This document shows positions 50,401 to 59,597 of a stretch of DNA of 64,000 bases, piece by piece. Under the pieces are notes generated by a model that worked only from the letters and a program-made list of their open reading frames with translations, had not been told where the DNA came from and made no database searches. Made by a program: the position numbers and the translations under genes. Source of the stretch: Muricea muricata (taxonomy: Eukaryota; Cnidaria; Anthozoa; Malacalcyonacea; Plexauridae); NCBI GenBank assembly GCA_963855995.1, contig OY979717.1:3734728-3798727 (forward strand), in the 5' to 3' direction. Position 1 is the stretch's first letter, and every line of letters starts with the position of its first letter.

Positions 50401-53400
50401 ATTACAATGCCTCCTCTAGTGTTATTTATAATCTCTATGTTTTAGACTCGGTTAGACTGTTGCTTACGTTGTATGGCGTGGATTGCGCTTACTAAGAACA
50501 TGGCGGAAATTTTCGTCAGCTCGCGTAAGCATTGTCAAAAACTTGTAACAGATATTTGGCGAAGATAGACATCTGGTACAATAGTAATCTGTGCCCGCGA
50601 TTTCCACCATATTGGTGACATTTCATATAATCTGACATGAAGTAATGACTTTTAATTTCCAACATGTTTACGGGCGTCAAAAAAGTATTATTTTTCTGAA
50701 AGTACTAAAGTTTTTAGTAAGACGTACTGATATACTTTTAGACAAAAGTATTAAATTTTTGAGAGAAGTAGTAAAATTTACAATGAGAAGTACTATATTT
50801 TTTGAGTGAAGTACTGCAATATCAAGTGCTAAGTATATTTTTGAAAGAGAACTTGGTGTAGTTCCTAAACAAGTAATAACGATATGTTAAAGAGGGGCTA
50901 CAGTCCGTAATGTAAACAAACGCTTTGTTTACATTTTGAAATTCCATATTCGTAAAATATGACTTACTAAATGAATATCTGACACTTTTCTGGTTTGCTA
51001 TGCTTATGCATGAATGTAAACCAGAGTTTCAATTCCAAAGAGTTCGAAAAATATGAAATTTGGACAATGTTTATGTTTGGTGGCCCACCTTTGTTATGAG
51101 CAGAACCGATGCGCAGAACGGACTGTAACCCCTCTTTAACAAGACATATTTGCATCGCGATACAAGTCGTATATTGCAAACAAGTTTTTTTGTCCAGATC
51201 GGCACGCCATATTGGCCAGTGGCGGATCCAGGGTAAGTCAAAATAAATTATAGCAGCTCAATTTTAAATTCAAAATAACTTTATAACAATGCCGTAGGTT
51301 ATGAATTTCAAAAGAATAAAATCCAACCAATGAAGTTGCTTTGAAGGTATTTTAAAATGTAAATATATCCTAGAATGAGCTACGGTAATTTATTTTGACT
51401 TAAGGGGGTCCAATACTAAAAAAAAATTTTGTGTGTTTTAATGCTATGCAGTTCATCTTTGGTCAGGTGTTAGCACATGGTACCACAAACATAAAAATAA
51501 GTTTTTCAAAGTTACCATTGTCATGGTTACCATGTTAATTACTCCCTGATGGTGAAAAATCCATATATTTGTAAAAAATAACTTTACTTTAATAGTATAT
51601 CACATGCTCTTGGAGATGAACCAGAACTATGGTGATTGAGGCAAAAATAAATTTTTTGCGGACAAAATATTGAAACTAGATATTATCGAGATGATACCAC
51701 AGGTCACCCGGAATGCGTACAGTGCTAATATAGCGTTCAGTGGGACAGCATCTGTTACATAATGTGTATATTAACACAAAGGTTGGCAAGTAAATACAAA
51801 TTTGAACACTCGTACAAAATTTAAACCACAAAAAAATCTGCAAAAAGGCTTCGATATTCATTTAAAAACATACACATATTGAGAAGACATACCTGAGAGG
51901 CATATACGTTGTATTTTTGTGTCAATTCAACATTTTTTACCCGACGAAATTCGCGAAAAGTCATTAAATTATTAGTTGATTTTCGCTAAAACTATGCGCG
52001 ATGCCGGCTGCCTGCCTTACGTCACAGGAAAAAGCTCCCTGATTAACCAGGTGAAAACTCAATTTTTTTACCGCGAAAACTAAACCGGGGGGAGAAATGT
52101 TAAAATTTTCAAAGAGCTGCGCCAACGCTGCGGAGGGAAATTTGAAGTGAAAGCTTTTTTAAAAACAACAACTCAGTAACAACTGCAAACAACTGCGAAA
52201 AATTTTAAACTGAAGTGCAAAAGATGTGAAGAGGTGCAAAAGAAGAAGCATTGTATATTCATTGTATATTACGTAGCTCCCCGGTTTTGCTTTCGCGGTA
52301 AAAAAATTGAGTTTTCACCAGGCCAATCAGGGAGCTTTTTCCAGTGACGTAAGGCAGGCAGCCGGCATCGCGCATAGTTTTAGCGAAAATCAACTAAAAA
52401 TTTGATGACTTTTTGCGAATTTCGTCGGGTAAAAAATGTTGAATTGACACAAAAATACAACGTATATGCTTCTCAGGTATGTCTTCTCAATATGTATATC
52501 TTTTTAAACGAATATCGAAGTCTTTTTGCAGATTTTTTTGTGGTTTAAATTTTGTACTTGCCAACCTTTGTGTTAATATATACATTATGTAACAGATGCT
52601 GTCCCACTGAACGCTATATTAGCACTGTACGCATTCCAGGTAACCTGTGATGATGCTGACTATCATAACTTGCATGCTATTGCAAATATTTTTATGATTC
52701 TGGTTCATCTCCAAGAGAATGTAACACACAACACACACTGAAAGTTTGAAGTCAATAGCTTACATACTTCTAGAGATATTGCGCATGCAATAATGGCGAT
52801 TGGTGGTTTTCGGCAATTTGAGAAAAACTGCTTTAAAGTTTTTGCATGCATTAGAATAACATTAATCGAACAATGCTATGGAAAAGGACACAATAGAGTA
52901 AACGAATTGCATACCATTATTTGCTCTGGGTAAAATCATGGTTTTACCCTAACACGGTGTAGAATTTGCCGAATTTCTCCGTTTATAATTCATTTTGTTG
53001 TTTGAAATATGTTTAGAGAACGCCGTTAATAATGTTTTGTAAAATTTTTGAAAATCGATGAATTTTGAAATTGTTTACTATTGGACCCCCTTAAGCTAGA
53101 TCCGCCACTGGTATTGGCGGCGGAAGTAATTAGTATGCAGAATGACGCCATTATTTAACGTGAGATGCAGGATGACGTCATTATAATGAACGTAAGATCT
53201 CCCGTAAGATCTAACGTGAGATCTAATGTGAGATCTAACGTGAGATTTAACGTGAAATTTAACGTGAGATCTAACGTGGGATTTAATGGGAGATCTCCCG
53301 TGAGATCTAAAGTTAGATTTAACGTGAGTTCCACCATTGTTTTCATATTTTCGAAAAAGTATAATTATCTTACACAACGTTTTTATATTTTCGTTCTTAG

Positions 53401-56400
53401 TGTATTTATTTACTTGCGTACGGGGTGTGTTTCTTATTTATATTTGTTTGGTATAATGTACGTGATTGGTAACGTCACCGGTAACGTTACCGGGTAATGT
53501 TACCAGGTAATGTTACCGGGTAGTGTTACCAGGTAATGTTACCGGGTAGTGTTACCGGGTAATTTTACCAGTTAAGGTTACCAGGTAACGTTACCGGTAA
53601 CGTTACCAAGTAGTGCTCGACCTGATTCTCAGGGTCTTCACCTCCGCTACCCGCGCTACGGCGAAGACCCTGACACAGGCTGGTCACGTGGCACCCAAAT
53701 TTTGGGTGCTTGACATTCGTACTTAGCAGGGGTAGGTAAAAACGCGTTATCAAAAATTATTGTCAAACAACAAGGGAGACCGACGAAGCGGGAAGTTATC
53801 TGACTCTAAAACCGTATCTTTGCTTTCTTTTAATTTGTGTTTGCATCACGCTGTTGTAATCTAAAGGCTAGCTGTTCAAACGAAGCCAACATCATGCAAC
53901 ATTGTTGGCCTAACAATGTTGCATGATGTTGGACGAAATTTTAAGCAAGTTTAAAATTAAGCCAACATCTTCCAACATGGTGTTCAAACGAGGCCAGCAG
54001 CGTGATGCAAACACAAAAGAAAGCAAAGATACGGTTTTAGAGTCAGATGACTTCCCGCTTCGTCGGTCTCCCTTGTTGTTTGACAATAATTTGTGATAAC
54101 ACGTTTTTACCTACCCCTGCTAAGTACGAATGTCAAGCACCCAAAATTTGGGTGCTACGTGACCAGCCTGTGTCAGGGTCTTCGCCGTAGCGCGGGTAGC
54201 GGAGGTGAAGACCCTGAGAATCAGGTTGAGTAGTGCTGTATGTGTTTTGACACGGATTAACGTTTGGAATAATTTATTTTTTGTAAGTATTACAGACAGT
54301 AGAGTTATATCTTGTTAGTCTCGTACAAGTTTATGCGATGAGAAGATGAGCATCTGCTCATAACTGCTCATGAGCACATGCTCACTTCCTGATAAGGCCC
54401 TATGTGTCCCGATTGCTGGATAGGCGACTTCCCTACGGAGACCTAGGCAAGTCTGGGCAAGACTGCCATCCTCATTGTGACGTCACTAGAAAAACTGCTT
54501 AGTTTGCAAAATGCGTTATATAAAGCGCCCCCTCGCAATTTTTCTTATTCTATGTCAAAAGGGAGATAAAGGGGGCATGGCGAAAACGTATACATTTTTA
54601 GAGCAAAATGTAGTTTCTTTGGTTTGCATAAATTAACACACGGATTAACGTTTGGAATAATTTAGTTTTGTAAGTATTACAGACAGAAGAGCTTTACCTT
54701 GTTAGTCTCGTACAAGTTTATGCGATGAGCAGATGAGCACCTGCTCATAATTGCTCGTGAGCGAGCACATGCTCTGATGCTCATACGCTCATAGGTCCCG
54801 ATGTGGCCCGCCAGGTTAGTATAACTACATTTTGTTAGTCTCGCACAATTTTACGCGATAAGCAGATGAGCAGGTGCTCATAACTGCTCATGAGCACATG
54901 CTCATAAAAATACAGTGCTGCTCAATGACAGGGCATTTCTACACAGTCAGTTCTAGCAGAATAAGCTGTAAATTTTGCGGGAAAGCATTTAATCGTGGTT
55001 TCAATCTACGTCGACACGAAAACGAGTATTGTCCGCTGAAAAGCGAAGAGAGAGAAATGTCAGGAACAGAAAATCTGAGCTCAGAAGATGATGCTTCGAG
55101 CGTTGCAACTCACGGGTCTCAGAGTTCGATGACAGGAGACTCGGAAACTGAGAAGGAAGCAGCGGATCCTTGGATGCCTATGGTAGAAGAAGCGATGCAA
55201 AAGCATAAAACGGCTTTTCAAGAGATGAAGTGAATTTGACTCAAAGTGGCCTGGATGAGGAAATCGCTAGGGAAACAGCTTACTCTAATATTTTACCGGA
55301 GCTCCAAAAGGAATTGGAAAGTATCTATTTGCAGCGTCCCCAATATACACAACAACTAAGGAAAGATCCGGTGCATAAGAAAATAATGCAAACAAAGAAT
55401 GCGCTCGTGAACGATGATGATTTTGATCCAGAAGGCTATGGAAGCAGCTGTCAATAAGAGAAAATTTCTGATTAAAAGACGTTTAAAAGACTACAGTTTC
55501 ACTGAGGACAGTGATGATGAAGAAGATTATTAACTACATAAATATTTGTCATATTGTTCTCAATAAAATTATATATACATATCCGAGTTTGGTATTATTT
55601 CATTATGTGGGAGGGTTATAACTGTCGGGCCACATCGGGACCTGTGAGCGTATGAGCATGTGCTCATGAGCAGTTATGAGCAGATGCTCATCTGCTCATC
55701 GCATAAACTTGTACGAGACTAACAAGATATAGCTGTACTGTCTGTAATACTTACAAAAATAAATTATTCCAAACGTTAATCCGAGTCAGAACACATACAG
55801 CACTACTTGGTAACGTTACCGGTAACGTTACCTGGTAACCTTACCTGGTAACATTACCCAGTAACACTACCCGGTAACATTACCTGGTAACATTACCCAG
55901 TAACATTACCTGGTAACATTACCCAGTAACGTTACCGGTAACGTTACCAATAACGTTACATTATACCAAACATATATAAATAAGAAACACACCCCGTACG
56001 CAAGTAAATAAATACACTAACAACGAAAATATAAAAACGTTGTGTAAGATAATTATACTTCTTCGAAAATATGAAAACAATGGTGGAACTCACGTTAAAT
56101 CTAACTTTAGATCTCACGGGAGATCTCACATTAAATCTCATGTTAGATCTCACGTTAAATTTCACGTTAAATCTCACGTTAGATCTCACATTAGATCTCA
56201 CGTTAGATCTCACGGGAGATCTAACGTTCATTATAATGACGTCATCCTGCATCTCACGTTGAATAATGGCAACATCCTGCATACTAATTACTTCCGGCGC
56301 CATAGTGGGGGGTGAGTACTACCAGTAGCGATGGCCTTTGATTGCACTAATGCAATGAAATCTTTATCACGAAAGATAAGAGATAGCGTTGCTCCAAATT

Positions 56401-59400
56401 AGCCTTCTATACACTGTTTTGCCCATTGCAATTACTTGATCGTTAAAGATGCAATTAAGCAATGTCCATTGCTGTCAACATCATTGGATTTATGTCAAGC
56501 CCTATACGCAGTTGTGGGTGCGTACCCCAAACGCATTCTTTTGTTTGACGAAATTGATATCGTTGCCATCAAGCGTCGCGGGGGGGGGGGAGTATTGCGT
56601 ATGTGCTAATTGGAAAAGTAGGACAAACATCAAGTGTAGGCTTATACTTTACATAGCTAGTATAGCGCAATCACGATATTTAAAAGCGTTCTATAAGCTC
56701 GGGTTAATCCTTATAATATGAATAAAGGCAGTTTAGAAAACAAGTTCAAGGCTATGAAAATGCCAGAGTTGAAAAAGTTTCTGCAGGATTGCGGAATTAC
56801 GGTAAATAGTTATTTAAAGCCTGGCCTCGTGGCTATAGCTTGCGCTGTCGAGGAAATGAATTTACCGCCAAAATCAATGTCAGACCACTGAGGCAGAAGA
56901 AAAGCTAAACATGCACATGTATGCTTGGCTATTTGTTTCAAAATGGGTTCGTGATATATGGGCTCTAATACGCGTTAAAAGTGTTTAGTAAAAAATATAT
57001 ATTAGATTAGAGCCCATGTATCACGAACCCATTTTGAAACAAATGGCCAATCATACATGTACATGCATGTTAAGCTTTTCTTCTGCCTTAGTGGTCTGAC
57101 ATTGATTGTGGCGGTAAATTCATTTCCTCGACAGCGCAAGCAATAGCCACGAGGCCAGGCTTTAAATAACTATTTACCGTAATTCCGCGATCCTACAGAA
57201 ACTTTTTCAACTCTGACATTTTCATGGCCTTGAACTTGTTTTCTAAACATCCTTTATCCATTTTATAAGGAGTAACCCGAGCTTATAGAACGCTTTTAAA
57301 TATCGTGATTGCGCTGTACTAGCTATAAGCCTACAACTGATGTTTGTACTTTTCCAATTAGTACATGGGCAATACCCCCCGCGACGCTTGATGACAAAGG
57401 TATCAATTCAAGAAGACGTCAAGCACGAGAATGATACTGATGATTACAAGGTCCTTCGACTTCCGAGTTTGACAGCGACACGATGGACAACAAGAGTTAA
57501 AGCGGCTGATGTCATTTTTCATAAAACACTTGAACTAAGAAAACCGCTGGAAATTCTGCAAAATGACGAAAATGTCCCTGCCGAAACGAAAAGCAGGATC
57601 CAAAGGATTCTTAAGAAGCAATTTTCTTCATTAGAAGTGCTTTTCAATTTAAACGTTACCCGAAAATTAGTTACTTTGTTAGAGAAATGTTAAAAAGAGC
57701 TCCAAGCAGTTGACATATCTGCAGACTATGCTTTACATACTCGTAGCGGCATATTCTTGAAAGGTTGCGCCAAATGCGAAGCAACAACGAATTCGAGTTA
57801 ATACTTAATGAAGGGAAAAACGTCCCTGGTGTTCGATAAGATCGAAGTGAGCGTAGGCAACGCAAAATTCCAAGGTGGATGGAGCAAGAAGAAAATATGC
57901 TGACTGAGACAATTCCCGCCACAACAAATCAGAAGAGTATTGATGGTATGCACCGATCTTATTACCAGGCTATTGATGTGATTATCCGGAGGCGGAGTAT
58001 CAACGGGAGATTTGAACAAGATGACCTTGCACTGTTGATGACTATAGAGCAGATCCTTGACCTTGTGAGACCCATGATGTAAAGAGGTTTCCTAATTGAT
58101 ACCTGACGCGCACATCAATTGATAAAGAGAAGCTCAGAGTTCAACTTGACGACCTGCCCACAGACCTTCATCTATACAACGTTGGCAGGAAGAAAAAAAT
58201 AGCATCAGTATCTCGCATCTCGACTATTGCCGAGATCTTCAACTCCTTACCCGCGGCAAAGCAGCAATGCCCCGGGTCCACAAAATGATCAAGCTGTACT
58301 AGACAGTCCCACTGACTTCATTAACCTGTGAATGCACATTTAGTGCCACGCGGCGACTTAAACCTGGCTTCGAGCAAATACAGGGGCAAACCATTTGAAT
58401 GACATAATGTTTAGCAGCATCCAGAAAAAGCATCTGGATAGTGTTGAACTAAGAGGAATCGCCGCCAAATTTATTGAAAAAAAACGAAAATAGAATTAAC
58501 TATTTTGGAAAAGTCTAAAATTTAAATGTAAACTAGTACTATAATCGTTCATGTTCTCGGCTATAAGCTGAAAATTGATTTATCTTGTTTTGCGACAAGG
58601 ACAAGTCATTATATGATCACTTATAAATTTTGATATAATCACCAAGAAAGGAAATCTGTTTCAGTTTTTGTTGCGCTGGTTCAATTGCATGTTTTCGTTT
58701 CTGGTTTCGTCAATCTAATCGTTGAGACTAAAAGATAGCCTTCGTTAGCTTGATATGCATAATGTATCATAATTAAATTTAGAGGCTAAATAGAAGCTAA
58801 ATAGAAGATTTAGTCAACTGCCCTTATGTTTCCCCCCCCCCCACCAAGTTCTATTACTGCTCCGACGTCCCTGCAACTGATGCATATCAACTTTTTTTTA
58901 TTATTTCATATCTCAAGTGCTAAACGGTAAAGTGCCGTCAATATACGTATGTACGCTTTGAGCTCATATTACAGGTCTATCATATAGTACATAATCTACA
59001 AATCTTTCAAACTTAAAGGTCTACTTTCACAACTCAACCAATTGGGTTCCGTTGCCCGATCTTTTTGTTGGAAACTGCATTGTATACATGAGATTTTTCC
59101 TTGGATTGAAATTTCCTCTAAATCCGAAGAATGCTCGTACAAAACGATAGCATCTGTTTTGCGAACACCAAGCGTTAATAAATGACGCGTTCACAATTGA
59201 TCTAACGATCTCCATGCTTTGTTAGCTTTCGATTCACCAAAATTCCTACTAACTAGTACCTAAACGTACTAGGAGCGTTTTAAATCTTTACTTACTTGGA
59301 TATAAGCTGATTTCATTACTTGGATAACTTGGATTGGTTTTATTTTTGTTAAAAGGACCAGATTGATCTGGATTATATTTCACAAGTGTCGCAAACAAGA

Positions 59401-59446
59401 TGATCAAGATGATCTGGAATACTATTGCCACAATAGAAAACTTCAT
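35440..59446 (-). CDS. Rh-type ammonium/gas channel (Rhesus glycoprotein), 9 exons
   Basis: Rh proteins conduct ammonia/ammonium and perhaps CO2 across the plasma membrane, as trimers of 11-12-helix subunits. Exons on the minus strand: 59296-59446, 40849-41041, 39837-40135, 39501-39335, 39040-38903, 37315-37144, 36784-36686, 35845-35772, 35535-35440. All junctions are GT-AG and in phase, giving 462 residues, the usual family length. Exon 1 gives a hydrophobic helix [20 protein letters not shown] and an extracellular NKT glycosylation site. Exon 2 has [19 protein letters not shown]. The twin channel histidines lie in [16 protein letters not shown] (exon 3) and [10 protein letters not shown] (exon 6). 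The acidic C-terminus ends ...IINESPPS. Intron 1 is 18.2 kb and full of transposons. The exon 6 donor (GGAAG|GTAAGT at 37144) was chosen because it keeps the phase into exon 7. Non-coding 5' exons may exist. Confidence 0.93.
36397..36431. repeat. 13-bp tandem repeat, 3 copies (Rh intron)
   Basis: The unit TTTGCCGGAGATC is repeated three times in the intron between exons 7 and 8. Confidence 0.85.
36546..36650. repeat. ~105-bp inverted repeat (Rh intron)
   Basis: TTTTCCCTAAGCCTATTGT...ACCACCAAGCCT faces AGGCTTGGTGGT...ACAATAGCCTTAGGGAAAA. It is a hairpin-like MITE just downstream of Rh exon 7. Confidence 0.85.
37626..37713. repeat. 88-bp hairpin (Rh intron 5)
   Basis: ATGGTACATAGTCATTAATA and the following GCCCTCCATAATATCTTAAT are mirrored almost perfectly around a short AT-rich loop at about 37668-37672. 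Confidence 0.9.
37738..38060. repeat. Direct repeat, two ~150-180-bp copies (Rh intron 5)
   Basis: The first copy is at about 37738-37910 and the second at about 37920-38060. Shared blocks are CCACCATCAAAGGACCCC, CTTTTCAAATTCAATTTAA and GCAGACAATGTCA. The second copy lacks about 40 bp. Confidence 0.85.
41042..42545. other. Rh intron 1, no further feature
   Basis: This is AT-rich intronic DNA with a poly-G run at about 42110 and a poly-C run at about 42411. No exon or transposon end was recognised. Confidence 0.4.
42550..42953. mobile_element. 404-bp TTAA-target MITE (Rh intron 1)
   Basis: TTAA flanks it at 42546-42549 and 42954-42957. The ends are AGGCGTTGTTACACTAT and, on the other side, the imperfect complement. 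The interior repeats TTGCGAGACAAGTTGC in both orientations several times. Confidence 0.82.
43081..43394. mobile_element. 314-bp Tc1/mariner-like MITE (Rh intron 1)
   Basis: TA duplications are at 43079-43080 and 43395-43396. The left end CAGGGTGTCCCAAAA and the right end (inward CAGGGTGGCCCTAG) are diverged inverted repeats. It shares its outer end with the element at 24689-25135. Confidence 0.78.
43397..45197. other. Rh intron 1, no further feature
   Basis: This is 1.8 kb of AT-rich intronic sequence in which I recognise no element, exon or clear repeat. Confidence 0.4.
45206..45404. mobile_element. 199-bp hAT MITE (Rh intron 1)
   Basis: The ends are (G)AGTGGCGGATCTAGC and CCGGATCCGCCACTG. 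The 8-bp flanks GGTTAGTT (45198-45205) and GGCTAGTT (45405-45412) match at 7 of 8 positions, as expected for an aged hAT duplication. It is the reverse complement of the MITE at 51217-53110. Confidence 0.85.
45643..45719 (-). tRNA. tRNA-like sequence (tRNA pseudogene or SINE head)
   Basis: On the minus strand this 77-nt stretch has an A box (CTCAGTTGGTAGAGC) and a B box (GAGTTCGAATCCC). The acceptor stem GTTGACT/AGACAAC pairs at 6 of 7. A GTA triplet in the anticodon loop region (GGTGTAGAAACC) recalls tRNA-Tyr, but the anticodon stem pairs poorly. A T-stem mismatch also argues against a functional tRNA. Confidence 0.5.
45725..47505. other. Rh intron 1, no supported feature
   Basis: A 92-codon frame at 46076-46354 (rich in Ser, Thr and Glu) might be a decayed transposon N-terminus, but has no motif I can name. 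Nothing else was recognised. Confidence 0.35.
47508..47545. repeat. (GACT)n microsatellite
   Basis: This is a short tetranucleotide run of GACT, about nine units, interrupted once by CCTG, just before the hAT remnant. Confidence 0.95.
48949..49186. mobile_element. 238-bp foldback MITE with internal CAACATTGTT motifs
   Basis: The inverted ends are ACACAGCAAAAAACGCACAA and its complement. The arms (about 90 bp) carry CAGGCCTGAT-like and TTGTTGACAACCTTGAAC palindromic motifs, a miniature of the design seen in X. Target duplication is unresolved (TCAC is shared nearby). Confidence 0.8.
49377..49790 (-). pseudogene. Fragment of a transposon-encoded protein (PEEWDVHY family)
   Basis: Read on the minus strand: [59 protein letters not shown] and [11 protein letters not shown] recall this N-terminal block from proteins widespread in cnidarians and fishes that precede an integrase-type core. 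The core is absent here. One stop interrupts the first half (after GCRHLH). It may be the remains of W2's own gene. Confidence 0.5.
49800..50593. mobile_element. Second copy of the 7-bp-duplication MITE, itself interrupted
   Basis: The ends CACAGATTACTAT...ATAGTAATCTGTG are like those at 22112-22456. CCCGCGA is duplicated at 49793-49799 and 50594-50600. The 449-bp hAT-like MITE at 49991-50439 interrupts it at TTTTAGAC, a site that is empty in the first copy. Confidence 0.9.
49991..50439. mobile_element. 449-bp hAT-like MITE nested in the previous one
   Basis: The ends are CATAGAGATTATAAATAACA and the complement. TTTTAGAC (8 bp) is duplicated at 49983-49990 and 50440-50447. A second pair of inverted blocks (GCAAATTCAAGTCCCGGATG) lies about 60 bp inside. 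It is non-coding. Confidence 0.9.
50891..51135. mobile_element. 245-bp TTAA-target MITE in W2's right arm
   Basis: TTAA is at 50887-50890 and 51136-51139. The ends are AGAGGGGCTACAGTCC and its near-complement. The left arm of W2 has an empty site (TGTTAACTT), which confirms the insertion. Confidence 0.88.
51217..53110. mobile_element. hAT MITE (CAGTGGCGGATCC family), split by a TTAA element
   Basis: The ends CAGTGGCGGATCCAG and GATCCGCCACTG match the solitary copy at 45206-45404. TATTGGC is repeated at 51210-51216 and 53112-53118. Its middle is interrupted at TTAA by the 1.7-kb element 51404-53090. Confidence 0.88.
51404..53090. mobile_element. 1.69-kb TTAA-target element with internal foldback
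   Basis: TTAA is at 51400-51403 and 53091-53094, with inverted ends GGGGGTCCAATA. About 390-bp inverted arms lie inside it (51698-52098 and 52268-52650), probably a further nested foldback element whose outer edge reads ACAGGT(C/T)ACC. No coding frame was recognised. Confidence 0.82.
53190..53327. repeat. (AACGTGAGATCT)n array, left arm of W
   Basis: About ten 12-bp units vary around AACGTGAGATCT, with some reading CCCGTGAGATCT. The mirror array lies at about 56087-56228 in the right arm. Confidence 0.92.
53465..53609. repeat. GGTAACGTTACC-type array, left arm of W
   Basis: About ten palindromic or near-palindromic blocks are based on GGTAACGTTACC and GGTAATGTTACC. The mirror array lies at about 55808-55950. 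Confidence 0.92.
53618..54229. mobile_element. 612-bp foldback element with 8-bp duplication
   Basis: GTAGTGCT is duplicated at 53610-53617 and 54230-54237. The empty site is visible in W's other arm at about 55798. Arms of about 270 bp begin CGACCTGATTCTCAGGGTC and mirror each other around a CAACATCATGCAACATTGTT hairpin. The 8-bp duplication suggests hAT. Confidence 0.88.
54577..55533 (+). CDS. C2H2 zinc-finger protein gene carried by element W
   Basis: A likely TATA box (TATATAAA, 54517-54524) precedes an ATG at 54577 ([11 protein letters not shown]) with a possible donor after it. This exon structure is inferred. The main coding block starts near 54940. A C2H2 finger reads [20 protein letters not shown], followed by an acidic Ser/Thr-rich linker and FQEMK at about 55212. 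The frame then changes ([40 protein letters not shown]), and changes again near 55433 into [20 protein letters not shown] before the stop at 55531. The two frame changes mean either introns or decay. It could be a DNA-binding protein for W's arms, but no catalytic domain is visible. I do not recognise the C-terminal domain. Confidence 0.6.
56564..57394. repeat. ~830-bp palindromic element inside the hAT remnant, with SAP-like frame
   Basis: The arms mirror each other from CATCAAGCGTCGCGGGGG inward, meeting near 56980-57000 (GGGCTCTAATACGCG...). It interrupts the hAT coding sequence. Each arm contains a copy of a SAP-like mini-gene. Confidence 0.8.
56718..56891 (+). CDS. SAP-like 57-aa frame within the palindrome
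   Basis: The frame encodes [20 protein letters not shown] followed by [17 protein letters not shown]. It fits the helix-hairpin-helix SAP motif (hydrophobic 'L..fL...gi.v....k..L...'), which binds DNA in many nuclear proteins. Similar N-termini precede YqaJ and SWIM domains in cnidarian proteins, from memory. It is a fragment that ends shortly after the motif. The opposite arm holds a decayed inverted copy. It is probably a captured first exon rather than a gene of its own. Confidence 0.5.
   Translation: MNKGSLENKFKAMKMPELKKFLQDCGITVNSYLKPGLVAIACAVEEMNLPPKSMSDH
58494..59295. other. Rh intron 1 start; repeat copy R1
   Basis: It contains a poly-C run at about 58832 and, at 58913-59214, a copy of the solo-LTR-like repeat seen at 61146-61464. 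Both copies share TCAAGTGCTAAA, CCGTCAATATACGTATG and the final AACACCAAGCGTTAATAAAT, but differ in the middle. Confidence 0.6.
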
Positions 59447-59597
59447 TTTGCTGTAGGATGTAATCAGCTGTCTGTGGTGGTGGATAACGCACACTGCCCA
59501 GAGTGCTGGAATGTTTCAGTAGAGGTCAGCTTGAAGAACGACGTTTCTGATTGGTTACCCACAAATTAATGGCAGAATTAATGACAAATTAATTAAA

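Larger units (their letters stand above)
48338..51209. mobile_element. Element W2: long-armed element nested in W
   Basis: TATTGGC flanks it at 48331-48337 and 51210-51216. The left arm (48338 to about 48719) and right arm (about 50601-51209, with a 245-bp insertion) are inverted copies. They are rich in AGTACTTCTC-type motifs and have terminal TGGCGTGCCGATCTGGAC. The interior holds a transposon-protein fragment on the minus strand (49377-49790) and several inserted MITEs. Confidence 0.72.
48282..56322. mobile_element. Element W: long-armed element with C2H2 gene, heavily nested
   Basis: The outer ends are GTAGTACTTACCCCCCAC at 48282 and the near-complement ending at 56322. It interrupts the hAT transposase coding sequence, so it is a real insertion. 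Flanks share only GTAGC, so its target duplication is eroded or short. Inside, two inverted arms of about 500-650 bp (53112-54395 without its insertion, and 55632-56300) carry two motif arrays: AACGTGAGATCT and GGTAACGTTACC-like repeats. Between the arms lies a gene for a C2H2 zinc-finger protein (54577-55533). W contains element W2, a hAT MITE holding a TTAA element, and a third hAT-like palindrome. I assign it to no known superfamily. Confidence 0.7.
47650..58493 (+). pseudogene. ZMYM/THAP12-like hAT transposase remnant, split by nested insertions
   Basis: The first part is at 47650-48281: [20 protein letters not shown] (TTF-type zinc region), then [14 protein letters not shown] and [18 protein letters not shown], which carries the first catalytic Asp, then [13 protein letters not shown]. 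It stops at LDDIR, where element W was inserted. It resumes after 56322 with [38 protein letters not shown] and [14 protein letters not shown] palindrome (56564-57394) then interrupts it. It continues as [20 protein letters not shown] and ends with the hAT dimerisation region ([19 protein letters not shown]) and a stop at 58491. Frameshifts and stops occur in both parts. It is a dead autonomous hAT element remnant; its terminal repeats were not identified. Confidence 0.85.

Noticed and set aside
53190-53327. Possible CRISPR-like array (12-bp repeats)
   Set aside because: Units are contiguous without spacers, mirrored in an inverted arm, and in eukaryotic DNA, so this is a transposon subterminal array.
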